DNA of 64,000 nt from Streptomyces hygroscopicus (lineage in GTDB: Bacteria > Actinomycetota > Actinomycetes > Streptomycetales > Streptomycetaceae): NCBI GenBank assembly GCA_002021875.1, contig CP018627.1, positions 10,974,001 to 11,038,000 of the forward strand. Direction: 5' to 3'. Position 1 is the first letter of the stretch. Each line of letters starts with the position of its first letter. The position numbers and the translations under genes are program-made. This document shows positions 49,843 through 58,657 of this stretch, one piece after another. Below the pieces are notes generated by a model. It was not told the DNA's origin and searched no databases. It was given only the letters and a program-made list of their open reading frames with translations.

Positions 49843-50865
49843 TCACCGGGTCCCCTTCGTGGCGAACTCGGCGATCTTGTCGATGTTGCCCTTGTCGACG
49901 AACGCCGGTCCGGTCAGCACGGGTTCCACGCCGCCGCCGCTGTAGTTGCCGTTGTTCTTGTACAGCCACAGGGCGTCGATGGCGAGGTAGCCCTGGAGGT
50001 AGGGCTGCTGGTCGACGGCGAACTGGATGCTGCCGTCCTTGATGCCGGAGACCAGTTCCTTGTTGAGGTCGAACGTGGCGACCTTCGCCTTGCTGTCCGA
50101 CTCGGAGAGCGCCTGCGCGGCGGTCAGTCCGATGGGTGCGCTGAGGGTGACCACCTCGTCGATGGAACTGTCCTGCTTGAGCTTGGCGGACATCGTGGAC
50201 TTCACCGACGGCATGTCGGTGCCGTTGACGTAGAGGATGCTCGTCCTGCCCTTGAAGGTCTTCTTCACCCCGGCGCAGCGCTCTTCGAGGTTGACGTCGC
50301 CCTGTGTCTGGATCACGCAGAGGGCATGTTCGGCGCCGGTGCCGTTGAGCCTGGTGCCGAGCGCCTGGCCGGAGACGGACTCGTCCTGGCCGAAGAACGA
50401 CAGCAGGCCCTGCTTCTTCCAGGCGGACAGGCCCGCGTTGAGGCCGACGACGGGGATGCCGGCCTTCTCGGCCTTGGCGATCACGGCCTTCAGCGCGTCC
50501 GGCTTCGCGAGGGTGACCGCGATGCCGTCGACCTTCTGGTTGATGGCGTTCTGCACGAGGCCGGCCTGGTCGCCGGCGTTCTCGTCGCTCGCATAGATGA
50601 GCTTGACGTTGTCCTTGGCCGCGGCGGTCTGGGCGCCCTTGCGGACGGTGTCCCAGAAGGTGTCGCCGGAGGGTGCGTGGGTGATCAGCGCGATGGTCAT
50701 ACGGGGGGTGTCGGCCTTGCCCGCGGAGACGTTGTTCGCGGCTTCCTGGGCCTTCTTGCCGCCGGAGCTGGAGCAGCTCGCGAGGGTGAGCGCGGCCGCG
50801 GCGGTCAGGGCCACGGCGGGGGCGATTCTGCGGGAGCGGGGGCGGGATGTCGATGTCCGGTTCAT
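49843..50865 (-). CDS. Sugar-binding lipoprotein of an ABC importer (RbsB type)
   Basis: 340 residues from the ATG at 50865. Signal peptide with lipobox LASC. The mature part is a type I periplasmic-binding fold (TIALITHAPSGDTFWDTVRKG, AINQKVDGIAVTLAKPDALK, and the C-terminal QQPYLQGYLAIDALWLYKNN). The family binds ribose, xylose, inositol and similar sugars. No permease or ATPase gene is next to it. It shares an operator with the oxidoreductase operon and is divergent from the LacI gene. Confidence 0.87.
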   Translation of the reverse strand: MNRTSTSRPRSRRIAPAVALTAAAALTLASCSSSGGKKAQEAANNVSAGKADTPRMTIALITHAPSGDTFWDTVRKGAQTAAAKDNVKLIYASDENAGDQAGLVQNAINQKVDGIAVTLAKPDALKAVIAKAEKAGIPVVGLNAGLSAWKKQGLLSFFGQDESVSGQALGTRLNGTGAEHALCVIQTQGDVNLEERCAGVKKTFKGRTSILYVNGTDMPSVKSTMSAKLKQDSSIDEVVTLSAPIGLTAAQALSESDSKAKVATFDLNKELVSGIKDGSIQFAVDQQPYLQGYLAIDALWLYKNNGNYSGGGVEPVLTGPAFVDKGNIDKIAEFATKGTR

Positions 50866-51011
50866 GGCTCGTGCACCTCGTATGCGGGTGGGAGGGGGAA
50901 CAGGGTGGATCCGGTGTGGCCTGTCTCCGTGACCGGCGGGGTCCGTACGGCCGTGAGGGAGTACGCGCCTCGGAGTGGAGTTCGTGGAACGCGGGAGACT
51001 TTGAAGCACAG

Positions 51012-51065
51012 CTTTAAAGCGCTTTAAGTTCCTGGTACTATCGGCGCGTTTCCGGAGGGTGTCAA
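51012..51065 (-). promoter_or_regulatory. Promoter and LacI-type operator of the sugar-binding protein gene
   Basis: On the minus strand TTGACA (51065-51060) and GATAGT (51042-51037) are 17 bp apart. The operator core TTAAAGCGCTTTAA (51014-51027) lies about 10 bp after the -10, across the expected start. The divergent LacI gene starts at 51102, so the site may also affect its transcription. Confidence 0.75.
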
Positions 51066-51101
51066 GGGTGCTGCGCGAGGAGATGGCCGCGGGAGGTATC
51101 A

Positions 51102-52133
51102 GTGGGTGACGTCGGTTCCGAGCGCCACCGGAGCGGCACGGACAAGCGCCCCCGGCTGGAGGACGTGGCCGCCCGGGTGGGGCTGTCCACGGCGTCGGTG
51201 TCCCTGGTCCTGCGTGGCGTGCCCGGCCCCAGTGAACGCACGCGGCAGCGTGTCCTGAAGGCCGCCGCCGACCTCGGCTACCAGGCGGACCGCACCGCCA
51301 GCCTGCTGGCCAGCAGGCGCACCCGGCTGCTCGGCGTGATGGTCGACATCCACAGCCCCTTCCATGCCGAACTGGTCGAGCACCTGCACACGGCCGCCGA
51401 GGAGGTCGGCTACGACCTCGTCCTCAGTACTCAGACCCGCACCCGCGACGAGCACACCGCCGTCGAAACCCTGCTGGCCTTCCGCAGTGAGGCCCTGATC
51501 CTGCTCGGCCCGACCGCCCCCGCCGACACGCTTGCCGCCATCGACCGCAAGGCCCCCGTGATCGCCGTCGGCCGCCGGATCGCCGACGCCGAGCTGGATG
51601 TCGTCCGTACCGCCGACGACGACGGTGTGAGCCAGACCGTCGGCCATCTGGTCGGCCTCGGCCACCGCGAGATCGTCTACGTCGACGGGGGCAAGGGCGT
51701 CATCGCCACCGACCGGCGCCGCGGCTACCGCACGGCCATGCGCCGCCACGGCCTCGGCGCGCACATCCGGATCCTGCACGGCGACAACACCGAAGCGGCC
51801 GGCGAGCGCGCCGCTCGCCACCTCCTCGACAGCAGCGAACTGCCCACCGCGGTCGTGGCCTTCAACGACCAGTGCGCCATCGGTGTTCTGGCCGCGCTCT
51901 CCCGCGCCGGCATCGCCGTCCCGGGCGAGGTGTCGGTGGCCGGTTACGACGACGACACCCTCTCCCGGCTCAGTTGCTTCGACCTGACCACGGTCAGCCA
52001 GAACGCGCCGGAGCAGGCACGGCAGTCGGTGGCCGCGGCCGTCGAACGCCTCGACCAGGGCCGCACCGAACCCCGCGAGGTCGTTCTCCCGCCCCGTCTC
52101 GTCGTACGCGGCAGCACAGCCGGTCCGGCCTGA
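51102..52133 (+). CDS. LacI-family transcription repressor
   Basis: 343 residues from a GTG. The N-terminal helix-turn-helix and hinge are PRLEDVAARVGLSTASVSLVLR, then ADLGYQADRTASLLASRRT. The sugar-binding core follows (GVMVDIHSPFHAELVEHLH, AFNDQCAIGVLAALSRAGI, SVAGYDDDTLSRL). It is encoded next to two copies of a TTAAAGCGCTTTAA palindrome, a typical LacI/PurR-type site, so it should repress both catabolic units until the sugar is present. Confidence 0.88.
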   Translation: MGDVGSERHRSGTDKRPRLEDVAARVGLSTASVSLVLRGVPGPSERTRQRVLKAAADLGYQADRTASLLASRRTRLLGVMVDIHSPFHAELVEHLHTAAEEVGYDLVLSTQTRTRDEHTAVETLLAFRSEALILLGPTAPADTLAAIDRKAPVIAVGRRIADAELDVVRTADDDGVSQTVGHLVGLGHREIVYVDGGKGVIATDRRRGYRTAMRRHGLGAHIRILHGDNTEAAGERAARHLLDSSELPTAVVAFNDQCAIGVLAALSRAGIAVPGEVSVAGYDDDTLSRLSCFDLTTVSQNAPEQARQSVAAAVERLDQGRTEPREVVLPPRLVVRGSTAGPA

Positions 52134-52240
52134 GCGGGGGGCTCCATTCGTCGCACCGTCGGGCCCGACCGCTCACCGGCGAGCGACGCGCCGACGGAAA
52201 TTCCCTACCGTGGTGGCCGGGAAGGGCGGAGACTCCTCTC

Positions 52241-52888
52241 ATGGCAGACATGGGGGCGTTCCGGGAAGCGGTCATCGCGTGGGCGGCCGGTGGGCCCGGC
52301 GACCGCGCGCGTGAGCTGGCCGCGCGGCTGCCCGTCCGGGCGGCCGTCCTGCTCGAAGGGCCGAGCGATGTCGCGGCGGTCAGCGCACTGGCCACGGGCC
52401 GTGGCCGGAACCTGGCGGCCGAAGGAGTCTGCGTCCTGTCGATGGGCGGTGCGATGAGTGTCGGGCGCTTCGCCCGCCTCCTCGGGCCATCCGGCCTGGG
52501 CCTTCGCCTCACGGGACTGTGCGACGAGGCGGAGCGTGGCTACTACGCCCGCGGCTTGGAGCGGGCCGGCGCGGTACAGCCCAACGCAGCACAGCCCCAT
52601 GCAACACAGCAAAGGTTCTTCGTCTGCGCGGTGGATCTGGAGGACGAGCTCATCCGCGCGCTGGGCGTGACCCGGGTGGAGGAGCTCGTCCGGGCGGAGG
52701 GCGACCTGCGCGCCCTGCAGACCTTCCTGCGCCAGCCCGCACAACGGGGCCGCGCCTCACAGCAGCAGTTGCGGCGCTTCCTCAGCACGAAGAAGGGGCG
52801 CAAGATCCACTACGGCCGCGTCCTCGCCGAGGCCCTCGACCCGGACCGCATACCCGCCCCGCTCGACGGCCTGCTCACCAGCCTCTGA
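52241..52888 (+). CDS. TOPRIM-domain protein (OLD-like) without ATPase partner
   Basis: 215 residues. AVLLEGPSDVAAVSALA carries the TOPRIM glutamate and LTGLCDEAERGYY the acidic motif; LSMGGA lies between. VDLEDELIRALG and the C-terminal RRFLSTKKGRKIHYGRVLAEAL match OLD-type TOPRIM domains found alone in Streptomyces. A small Gln/Ala repeat (residues about 107-118) interrupts the fold. It may bind or cut nucleic acid or be a remnant of an OLD endonuclease. No reverse transcriptase or ATPase gene is adjacent. Confidence 0.65.
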   Translation: MADMGAFREAVIAWAAGGPGDRARELAARLPVRAAVLLEGPSDVAAVSALATGRGRNLAAEGVCVLSMGGAMSVGRFARLLGPSGLGLRLTGLCDEAERGYYARGLERAGAVQPNAAQPHATQQRFFVCAVDLEDELIRALGVTRVEELVRAEGDLRALQTFLRQPAQRGRASQQQLRRFLSTKKGRKIHYGRVLAEALDPDRIPAPLDGLLTSL

Positions 52889-52987
52889 CCGCCGGGCCGA
52901 AGACGATGGCCACCGCATGGACCTCCGGGTCCGCACGGTGGCAATGTCCCCTCGGCCCACGCGAGTTGCGGTGGGTGGGTTCCCGCG

Positions 52988-53935
52988 TCAGGGGCGGCTC
53001 GTCAGGTAGCCGCCCATGGAGGTGAAGTACTCCGTGGCGGCCATCTCGTGGCCGTCCTCGGTCCGTACGCGTGTGATGGCCAGGCCGTGGTTGCGGCCGG
53101 TGCGGGCGTCGGCTCCGGCGACGATCACCACGCCGTCGCCCTCGCGGTAGAAGATGCGGCCGGGAGTGCCGCCGTACCGGCCCTGGGACACGACCGCGGC
53201 CAGGATCTCGAGGCGCTTGCCCTTATGGAAGGCGTAGGCGCTGGGGTACGGCTCGGACTGGGCGCGGACCAGGCGTTCGAGGTCCTCCGCCGGCCAGCTC
53301 CAGTCGATGCGGATGTCCTCGGCGGACCGCTTGTGGAAGAAGCTCGCCTGGGACCGGTCCTGCTTGGTGAACTCCGTCTGCCCGGAGGCGATGAGGGCGA
53401 GCGCTCCGATGGTGACCGGGGCGATGAGGTCGACGGTCTTGTGGAAGAGGTCGGTGGCGGTGTCGGTCGGTCCGACCGGAACCGCCTCCTGCCGGACGAT
53501 GTCGCCCGCGTCGAGTTCGTCGTTCATCATGTGCGCGGTGACGCCCACTTCGGACTCCCCGTTGATCAGGGCCCAGATCAACGGGGAGAAGCCGGCGTAC
53601 TTCGGCAGCAGCGCATCGTGGATGTTCAGCGTGCCGTGGCGGGGCAGGCCGAAGATGCGCGGGGGGATCCACGTCCGCCAGTTGTTCGCCACGATGATGT
53701 CCGGGTCGGCTTCCTTGAGGCGCTCGAACAACTCGTCGTCGTCAGGGCGGTTGCGGATCAGCACCGGGACGCCGTGCTCTTCGGCGAGGTCGGCGACGGA
53801 GTCGCTCCAGATCTTCTCGTACGCGTGCTCGCTCTTGGGGTGCGTAACGACGAGTACCACGTCGTGCTCGGAGTCCAGGAGGGCTTGCAGGGTGCGGTGC
53901 CCCCAGGTCTGGTAACCGAACATGACGACCCGCAT
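52988..53935 (-). CDS. cchA: N5-hydroxyornithine formyltransferase (coelichelin-type)
   Basis: 315 residues. Formyltransferase fold with LNIHDALLPKYAGFSPLIWAL (catalytic His and the Asn of the family) and the C-terminal barrel. It is divergent from an ornithine monooxygenase gene, as cchA and cchB are in Streptomyces coelicolor. The enzyme adds a formyl group from formyl-tetrahydrofolate to N5-hydroxyornithine, making the building block for the NRPS. GAGGAGG stands before the ATG. An iron-box-like site lies 39-57 bp upstream. Confidence 0.87.
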   Translation of the reverse strand: MRVVMFGYQTWGHRTLQALLDSEHDVVLVVTHPKSEHAYEKIWSDSVADLAEEHGVPVLIRNRPDDDELFERLKEADPDIIVANNWRTWIPPRIFGLPRHGTLNIHDALLPKYAGFSPLIWALINGESEVGVTAHMMNDELDAGDIVRQEAVPVGPTDTATDLFHKTVDLIAPVTIGALALIASGQTEFTKQDRSQASFFHKRSAEDIRIDWSWPAEDLERLVRAQSEPYPSAYAFHKGKRLEILAAVVSQGRYGGTPGRIFYREGDGVVIVAGADARTGRNHGLAITRVRTEDGHEMAATEYFTSMGGYLTSRP

Positions 53936-53973
53936 GGGGTTCCTCCTCGAAGCAGGGGATGACCGGGAGCAAG

Positions 53974-53992
53974 TAAAGCAAGGCTTACCTTA
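53974..53992 (-). promoter_or_regulatory. Iron box (DmdR/IdeR) upstream of cchA
   Basis: Plus-strand TAAAGCAAGGCTTACCTTA agrees with the iron-box consensus TTAGGTTAGGCTCACCTAA at 13 of 19 positions by eye. The palindromic core CAAGGCTTACCTT is intact. It should repress the formyltransferase gene when iron is plentiful. Confidence 0.6.
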
Positions 53993-54067
53993 GCTCGCAA
54001 CGGGCGTATCAGGTCGGGTAGTTGGCGAGCGCGTTGCCCGATCCGCCCTATCGACAGGCTTGCGGGT

Positions 54068-54086
54068 TTAGCTTAGGCTCACCTAA
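54068..54086 (+). promoter_or_regulatory. Iron box (DmdR/IdeR) upstream of cchB
   Basis: TTAGCTTAGGCTCACCTAA agrees with the consensus at 18 of 19 positions. It is the best iron box in the window, about 87-105 bp before the monooxygenase start. Confidence 0.85.
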
Positions 54087-54172
54087 GTTTCAGTGGAGAT
54101 GCCGCTTCATCGGCGTGCCCACCGCGACTTCCCCACGCCTGACAGGCGATTGCCCCGCACGATGGGAGTGAC

Positions 54173-55528
54173 ATGTCACAGGTTCTTCCTGGTGACGCAT
54201 TAGTGGTCCACGACCTCATTGGCATCGGCTTCGGGCCGTCCAATGTGGCCATGGCGATCGCACTCAGCGAGCACAACGCACGCGCCGCCGGGGGAGAGGA
54301 GCTCAGCGCTCACTTCTTCGAGCAGCAGCCGCGCTTCGGCTGGCACCGAGGCATGCTGATCGACGACGCGACCATGCAGGTGTCCTTCCTCAAAGACCTC
54401 GTGACGCTGCGGAACCCGGCCAGTGAGTTCAGCTTCCTCTGCTATCTGAAGAGCAAGGGGCGGCTGATCGACTTCATCAACCACAAGAACCTCTTCCCGC
54501 TGCGAGTGGAGTTCCACGACTACCTCGAGTGGGCCGCGGCCAAGGTCGGGGACATGGTCTCCTACGGCCATGAGGTCGTCGGCGTCGCGCCCGTGGTCCG
54601 CGACGGGGCCGTGGAGTACGTGGATGTGACGGTCCGCTCGGCGGAGGGGCTCGCGGTCCACCGTGCCCGCAACCTCGTCATCGGTACCGGGCTGCGTCCC
54701 CTCATGCCCGAGGGTGTGGAACGCGGTGACCGCGTCTGGCACACCTCTGAACTGCTGGCGAAGGCCGACGGCCTGGAAGGCACCTCGCCGTCCCGGTTCA
54801 TCGTCGTGGGCGCCGGGCAGAGTGCCGCCGAGAACGTCGCCTACCTGCACCGCCGCTTCCCGGAGGCCGAGGTCTGTGCGGTCTTCTCCCGCTACGGCTA
54901 CAGCCCCGCGGACGACAGCGGTTTCGCCAACCGGATCTTCGACCCCGCGGCGGTCGACGAGTACTTCGCCGCGCCCGAGGACGTGAAGCGCCGGCTGATG
55001 GGCTACCACGGGAACACCAACTACTCCGTGGTGGACATCGACCTGATCGACGACCTCTACCGGCAGATGTACCAGGAGAAGGTCCTCGGCGTGGAGCGGT
55101 TGCGCTTCCTCAACGTGTCCCGGCTCGCCGACGTCAAGGAGACGGAGACACAGGTCCGTGCCACCGTGACCTCCCTCGTCACCGGCGAGGAGACGCTCCT
55201 GGACGCGGACGTGGTGGTCTTCGCCACCGGCTACAGCCCCGCCGATCCCCTCGGCCTCCTCGGCGAAGTGGCCGAGAGCTGCCTCCGCGACGACGAGGGC
55301 CGCATCCGCGTCGAGCGCGACTACCGCATCGCGACGGATCCCGGGCTGCGCTGCGGCATCTATCTGCAGGGCGGTACGGAGCATACCCACGGCATCACCT
55401 CCTCCCTGCTGTCGAACACCGCGACCCGGGTCGGCGAGATCCTGGACTCGCTCCTCGACCGGGGTGTCCCATCCGCTTCCGACGGGGCCCGGCAGGTCGC
55501 CGACGGAGTCGGCAGCACCGCTCGCTAG
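54173..55528 (+). CDS. cchB: L-ornithine N5-monooxygenase
   Basis: 451 residues. FAD motif LIGIGFGPSNVAMAIAL, NADPH motif IVVGAGQSAAENVAYL and the C-terminal FATGYSPADPL are the three signatures of siderophore N-hydroxylases. It makes N5-hydroxyornithine from ornithine with NADPH and oxygen. It starts the rightward operon. Sequence length is normal for the family. Confidence 0.9.
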   Translation: MSQVLPGDALVVHDLIGIGFGPSNVAMAIALSEHNARAAGGEELSAHFFEQQPRFGWHRGMLIDDATMQVSFLKDLVTLRNPASEFSFLCYLKSKGRLIDFINHKNLFPLRVEFHDYLEWAAAKVGDMVSYGHEVVGVAPVVRDGAVEYVDVTVRSAEGLAVHRARNLVIGTGLRPLMPEGVERGDRVWHTSELLAKADGLEGTSPSRFIVVGAGQSAAENVAYLHRRFPEAEVCAVFSRYGYSPADDSGFANRIFDPAAVDEYFAAPEDVKRRLMGYHGNTNYSVVDIDLIDDLYRQMYQEKVLGVERLRFLNVSRLADVKETETQVRATVTSLVTGEETLLDADVVVFATGYSPADPLGLLGEVAESCLRDDEGRIRVERDYRIATDPGLRCGIYLQGGTEHTHGITSSLLSNTATRVGEILDSLLDRGVPSASDGARQVADGVGSTAR

Positions 55529-55547
55529 GGGGATGACGTACTGAGAC

Positions 55548-56606
55548 ATGGGCACGACTGCGATGGAGCGCCCCTTGGCCAGGGGCACAACGAAGGCCCG
55601 TCGGCGGCGGGTTGTGGGCCTGGGCACGCTCGTGGCGGTCCTCGTGATCGCGGCGGCGGTGTCGCTGGCCGTCGGTGCGCGCGCGCTGAGCCCGGCCGAG
55701 GTGTGGCACGGGTTGTTCGCGGCGCCGGATTCCGATCAGCGGCTCACCGAGATCAGGCTCATCGTGCGGACCGTGCGGATGCCCCGGACGGTGCTCGCGA
55801 TCGTGGCGGGCATCGCCCTGGGGGTCGGCGGCGCGCTGATCCAGGGGTACACGCGGAATCCGATCGCCGACACGGGCCTGCTGGGGGTGAATTCCGGCGC
55901 CTCGTTCACCGTGGTGTCGGTGATCGCCGTGTTCGGGTTCGCCGACCCGTTCCAGTACGTCTGGTTCGCCTTCCTGGGGGCGGCGGTCGCCGGTGTCGTG
56001 GTGTTCGGGCTGGCGAGCATCGGCCGAGGGGCCGGCAATCCGTTGACGCTCGCACTGGCCGGGCAGGGGATCACGGTGTTCCTGGCGGCGATGACCACGG
56101 CGGTCGCGCTCTCGGACCAGGCGTCGCTGAACGCGCTGCGGTTCTGGAACGCGGGCTCCGTGGCCGGTGTCGGATTCGACGTCATCTGGCCGGTGGCCCT
56201 GTTCATCGCGGTCGGGCTGGTGTTGGCGCTGACCACGCTGCCCGCCCTCAACCTGCTCAACCTGGGTGACGATGTGGCGCGGGGGCTGGGCGTGAACATC
56301 GCGCTGAGCCGGACCATCGGCATCGCCGCCATCACCCTGCTGGCGGGCGCGGCGACGGCGGCGTGTGGACCCATTGCGTTTCTGGGGCTCATGGTGGCCC
56401 ATGTGGCGCGGTATCTGACCGGGCCGGACTACCGCTGGCTGGTGCCGTACGCGGGTCTGCTCGGTGCTGTCGTCCTCCTGCTCTGCGACATCGTGGGACG
56501 CCTGGTGGTGCGGCCGGGCGAGTTGGACGCGGGAGTTGTCGTAGCTCTCCTGGGCGCCCCGTTCTTCGCGGCCCTGGTGTGGCTCGGAAAGTTCAGGAGC
56601 GCATGA
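55548..56606 (+). CDS. cchC: Ferric-siderophore ABC permease 1
   Basis: 352 residues, FecCD-type permease with eight to ten helices (VAVLVIAAAVSLAVGARAL, GIALGVGGALIQGYTRNPIAD and the terminal PFFAALVW). The GGAL(T/I)Q..TRNP(L/I)A(D/S)P motif of the family is clear. The start follows the monooxygenase by 19 bp. It pairs with the next permease to take up the iron-loaded siderophore. Confidence 0.88.
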   Translation: MGTTAMERPLARGTTKARRRRVVGLGTLVAVLVIAAAVSLAVGARALSPAEVWHGLFAAPDSDQRLTEIRLIVRTVRMPRTVLAIVAGIALGVGGALIQGYTRNPIADTGLLGVNSGASFTVVSVIAVFGFADPFQYVWFAFLGAAVAGVVVFGLASIGRGAGNPLTLALAGQGITVFLAAMTTAVALSDQASLNALRFWNAGSVAGVGFDVIWPVALFIAVGLVLALTTLPALNLLNLGDDVARGLGVNIALSRTIGIAAITLLAGAATAACGPIAFLGLMVAHVARYLTGPDYRWLVPYAGLLGAVVLLLCDIVGRLVVRPGELDAGVVVALLGAPFFAALVWLGKFRSA

Positions 56607-57664
56607 GCGGGACGGACGTGAAACCATCGGTGGCGCCGGGTGTGCGGCTCGGCCAGGTGTCGTTCGTATGGCGGCCCTGGCTCGCCTGCGTCACGCTGCT
56701 GCTGGCGGCGGCCACCTTCCTGGTGTTCTGCCTGTCCATCGGCGTAGGGGACTTCCCCATCGGCCTGTCCCGGGTCATCGCCACGATCCTCGGTGGCGGA
56801 GAGCGGGTCGACGAGTTCGTGATCATGGACTTGCGGATGCCGCGCGCCCTGGCCGGGCTCATCGTGGGGATCGCGCTGGGGGTCTCCGGTGCGCTGACGC
56901 AGTCCATCGCCCGCAATCCACTGGCCAGCCCGGACATTCTGGGGATCACCGGGGGCGCCGGCGCGGTTTCGGTGTTCCTGGTGACGGTGTCGGGCGGGAC
57001 CGCCGCGGCGGTCGAGAGCGCCGTGGGGCTGTCCGCGGCGGCGCTCGCGGGCGGTCTCGGCACGGGACTGCTGGTGTACTTCCTGGCGTGGCGGCGCGGG
57101 GTCGACGGCTTCCGGCTCATCCTCATCGGCATCTCGGTGAGCGCCATGATGGAGGCGATCACGACATGGCTGCTGGTCACGGCCGACATCAAGGACGTGG
57201 CCCGGGCCCAGGCATGGCTGGTCGGCTCGCTGGACAACCGCTCGTGGAGCGAGGTCCGGGTGGCGCTGTGGTGCACGCTCGTCCTTCTGGCCGTCGTGTT
57301 CTGTGTGGCGTTCCAGTTCAAGCCGATGCACTTGGGCGACGAGGTCGCCGCGGGCCTGGGCGTCCGGTACGCGATGGTGCGGGCGGTCCTGTTGCTCTGC
57401 GCGGTCCTGCTGGCCGCCGTGGGGGTGAGCGCGGCGGGCCCGGTCCCGTTCGTCGCGCTGGTGGCACCGCAGGTGGCGATGCGTCTGGCGAGGTGTCCTA
57501 CGCCGCCGATGGTGGCCTCCGGCATGGTGGGAGCGCTGCTGCTGATCGGCGCGGACCTGGTCGCGCGCACGGCGCTGCCGATCACTCTCCCGGTGGGCGT
57601 GGTCACCGCCGCGATCGGCGGCCCCTTCCTCGTCTATCTGCTGGTGCGGGCGAATCTCAGATAG
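56603..57664 (+). CDS. cchD: Ferric-siderophore ABC permease 2
   Basis: 353 residues. Start overlaps the preceding stop (ATGA). A FecCD-type permease with VGIALGVSGALTQSIARNPLASPDILG and GPVPFVALVAPQVAMRL. It forms the heterodimeric membrane channel with the first permease. Confidence 0.88.
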   Translation: MSGTDVKPSVAPGVRLGQVSFVWRPWLACVTLLLAAATFLVFCLSIGVGDFPIGLSRVIATILGGGERVDEFVIMDLRMPRALAGLIVGIALGVSGALTQSIARNPLASPDILGITGGAGAVSVFLVTVSGGTAAAVESAVGLSAAALAGGLGTGLLVYFLAWRRGVDGFRLILIGISVSAMMEAITTWLLVTADIKDVARAQAWLVGSLDNRSWSEVRVALWCTLVLLAVVFCVAFQFKPMHLGDEVAAGLGVRYAMVRAVLLLCAVLLAAVGVSAAGPVPFVALVAPQVAMRLARCPTPPMVASGMVGALLLIGADLVARTALPITLPVGVVTAAIGGPFLVYLLVRANLR

Positions 57665-57705
57665 CTGGCAATGAAGTTCAGACAGACCTCAATACAGGGG
57701 GACTT

Positions 57706-58581
57706 GTGAGCGCCGAGCGCACCACCGAGATCGAGTCCGGGGTCCAGGGCAACCCGCGGCTGGCGGCCAGAGGCGTCTCGGTCGGGTACGGCCATCGGGC
57801 CGTCATCGAGGACCTGGATGTGACGATCCCGCCGGGCGTGATCACCACGATCATCGGTCCCAACGGGTGTGGCAAGTCGACCCTGTTGCGCACCCTGACG
57901 CGGCTGCTCAAGCCGGCCAAGGGGGCCGTGGTGCTGGACGGCGAGGACATCGCGGGGCTCAGGACCAGGGACGTGGCGAAGAAGCTGGGCCTGCTGCCAC
58001 AGGCGCCGGTGGCACCGGAGGGGCTGACGGTGGCCGACCTGGTCGCCAAGGGGCGCCATCCGCACCAGAGTTGGCTGCGGCAGTGGTCGTCGGACGACGC
58101 CGGTGTCGTGGAGCGCGCGCTGGCCATGACCGGGGTGTCGGAGCTGGCCGACCGCCCGGTCGACTCGCTGTCCGGCGGGCAGCGTCAGCGCGTCTGGATC
58201 TCGATGACCCTGGCCCAGGGCACCGATCTGCTGCTCCTCGACGAGCCGACCACCTATCTGGACCTGGCGCACGCGATCGATGTGCTCGACCTCGTGGACG
58301 ACCTGCACGAGTCGGGCCGCACGGTGGTGATGGTGCTGCACGACCTCAATCTGGCCACGCGGTACAGCGACAACCTCATTGTGATGCGGTCGGGTTCGAT
58401 CCTGGCGCAGGGGCATCCGCGTGATGTGATCACCGCCGAGTTGCTGGACGAGGCATTCGGGCTGCGAGCCATGGTGATTGACGACCCGGTGGGCGACCGG
58501 CCGCTCATCGTGCCGATCGGCCGCACCCACGTCCAGCTCGATCAGGTCCCGCAAAGGAATGCAAAAGTAAGGCTAGGCTAG
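57706..58581 (+). CDS. cchE: Ferric-siderophore ABC ATPase
   Basis: 291 residues from a GTG (AGGGGG upstream). Walker A GPNGCGKSTL, signature SLSGGQRQRVWISM, Walker B LLLLDEPTTYLD and VLHDLNLATRY. FepC/FhuC-type. The stop codon lies within the first of two iron boxes preceding the next gene. Confidence 0.9.
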   Translation: MSAERTTEIESGVQGNPRLAARGVSVGYGHRAVIEDLDVTIPPGVITTIIGPNGCGKSTLLRTLTRLLKPAKGAVVLDGEDIAGLRTRDVAKKLGLLPQAPVAPEGLTVADLVAKGRHPHQSWLRQWSSDDAGVVERALAMTGVSELADRPVDSLSGGQRQRVWISMTLAQGTDLLLLDEPTTYLDLAHAIDVLDLVDDLHESGRTVVMVLHDLNLATRYSDNLIVMRSGSILAQGHPRDVITAELLDEAFGLRAMVIDDPVGDRPLIVPIGRTHVQLDQVPQRNAKVRLG

Positions 58582-58616
58582 CCTCACTTCGCCGGGATAA
58601 GGTTTGGCTGCCCTTA
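58568..58616 (+). promoter_or_regulatory. Tandem iron boxes before cchF
   Basis: TAAGGCTAGGCTAGCCTCA (58568-58586) and TAAGGTTTGGCTGCCCTTA (58598-58616) each match the iron-box consensus at about 14 of 19 positions. Their spacing is 30 bp, about three helical turns, which would let two repressor dimers bind on the same face. Confidence 0.7.
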
Positions 58617-58657
58617 GTCAGGGGCGCAACGGACAGCGCGAAAGCAAGGGATTCCGG

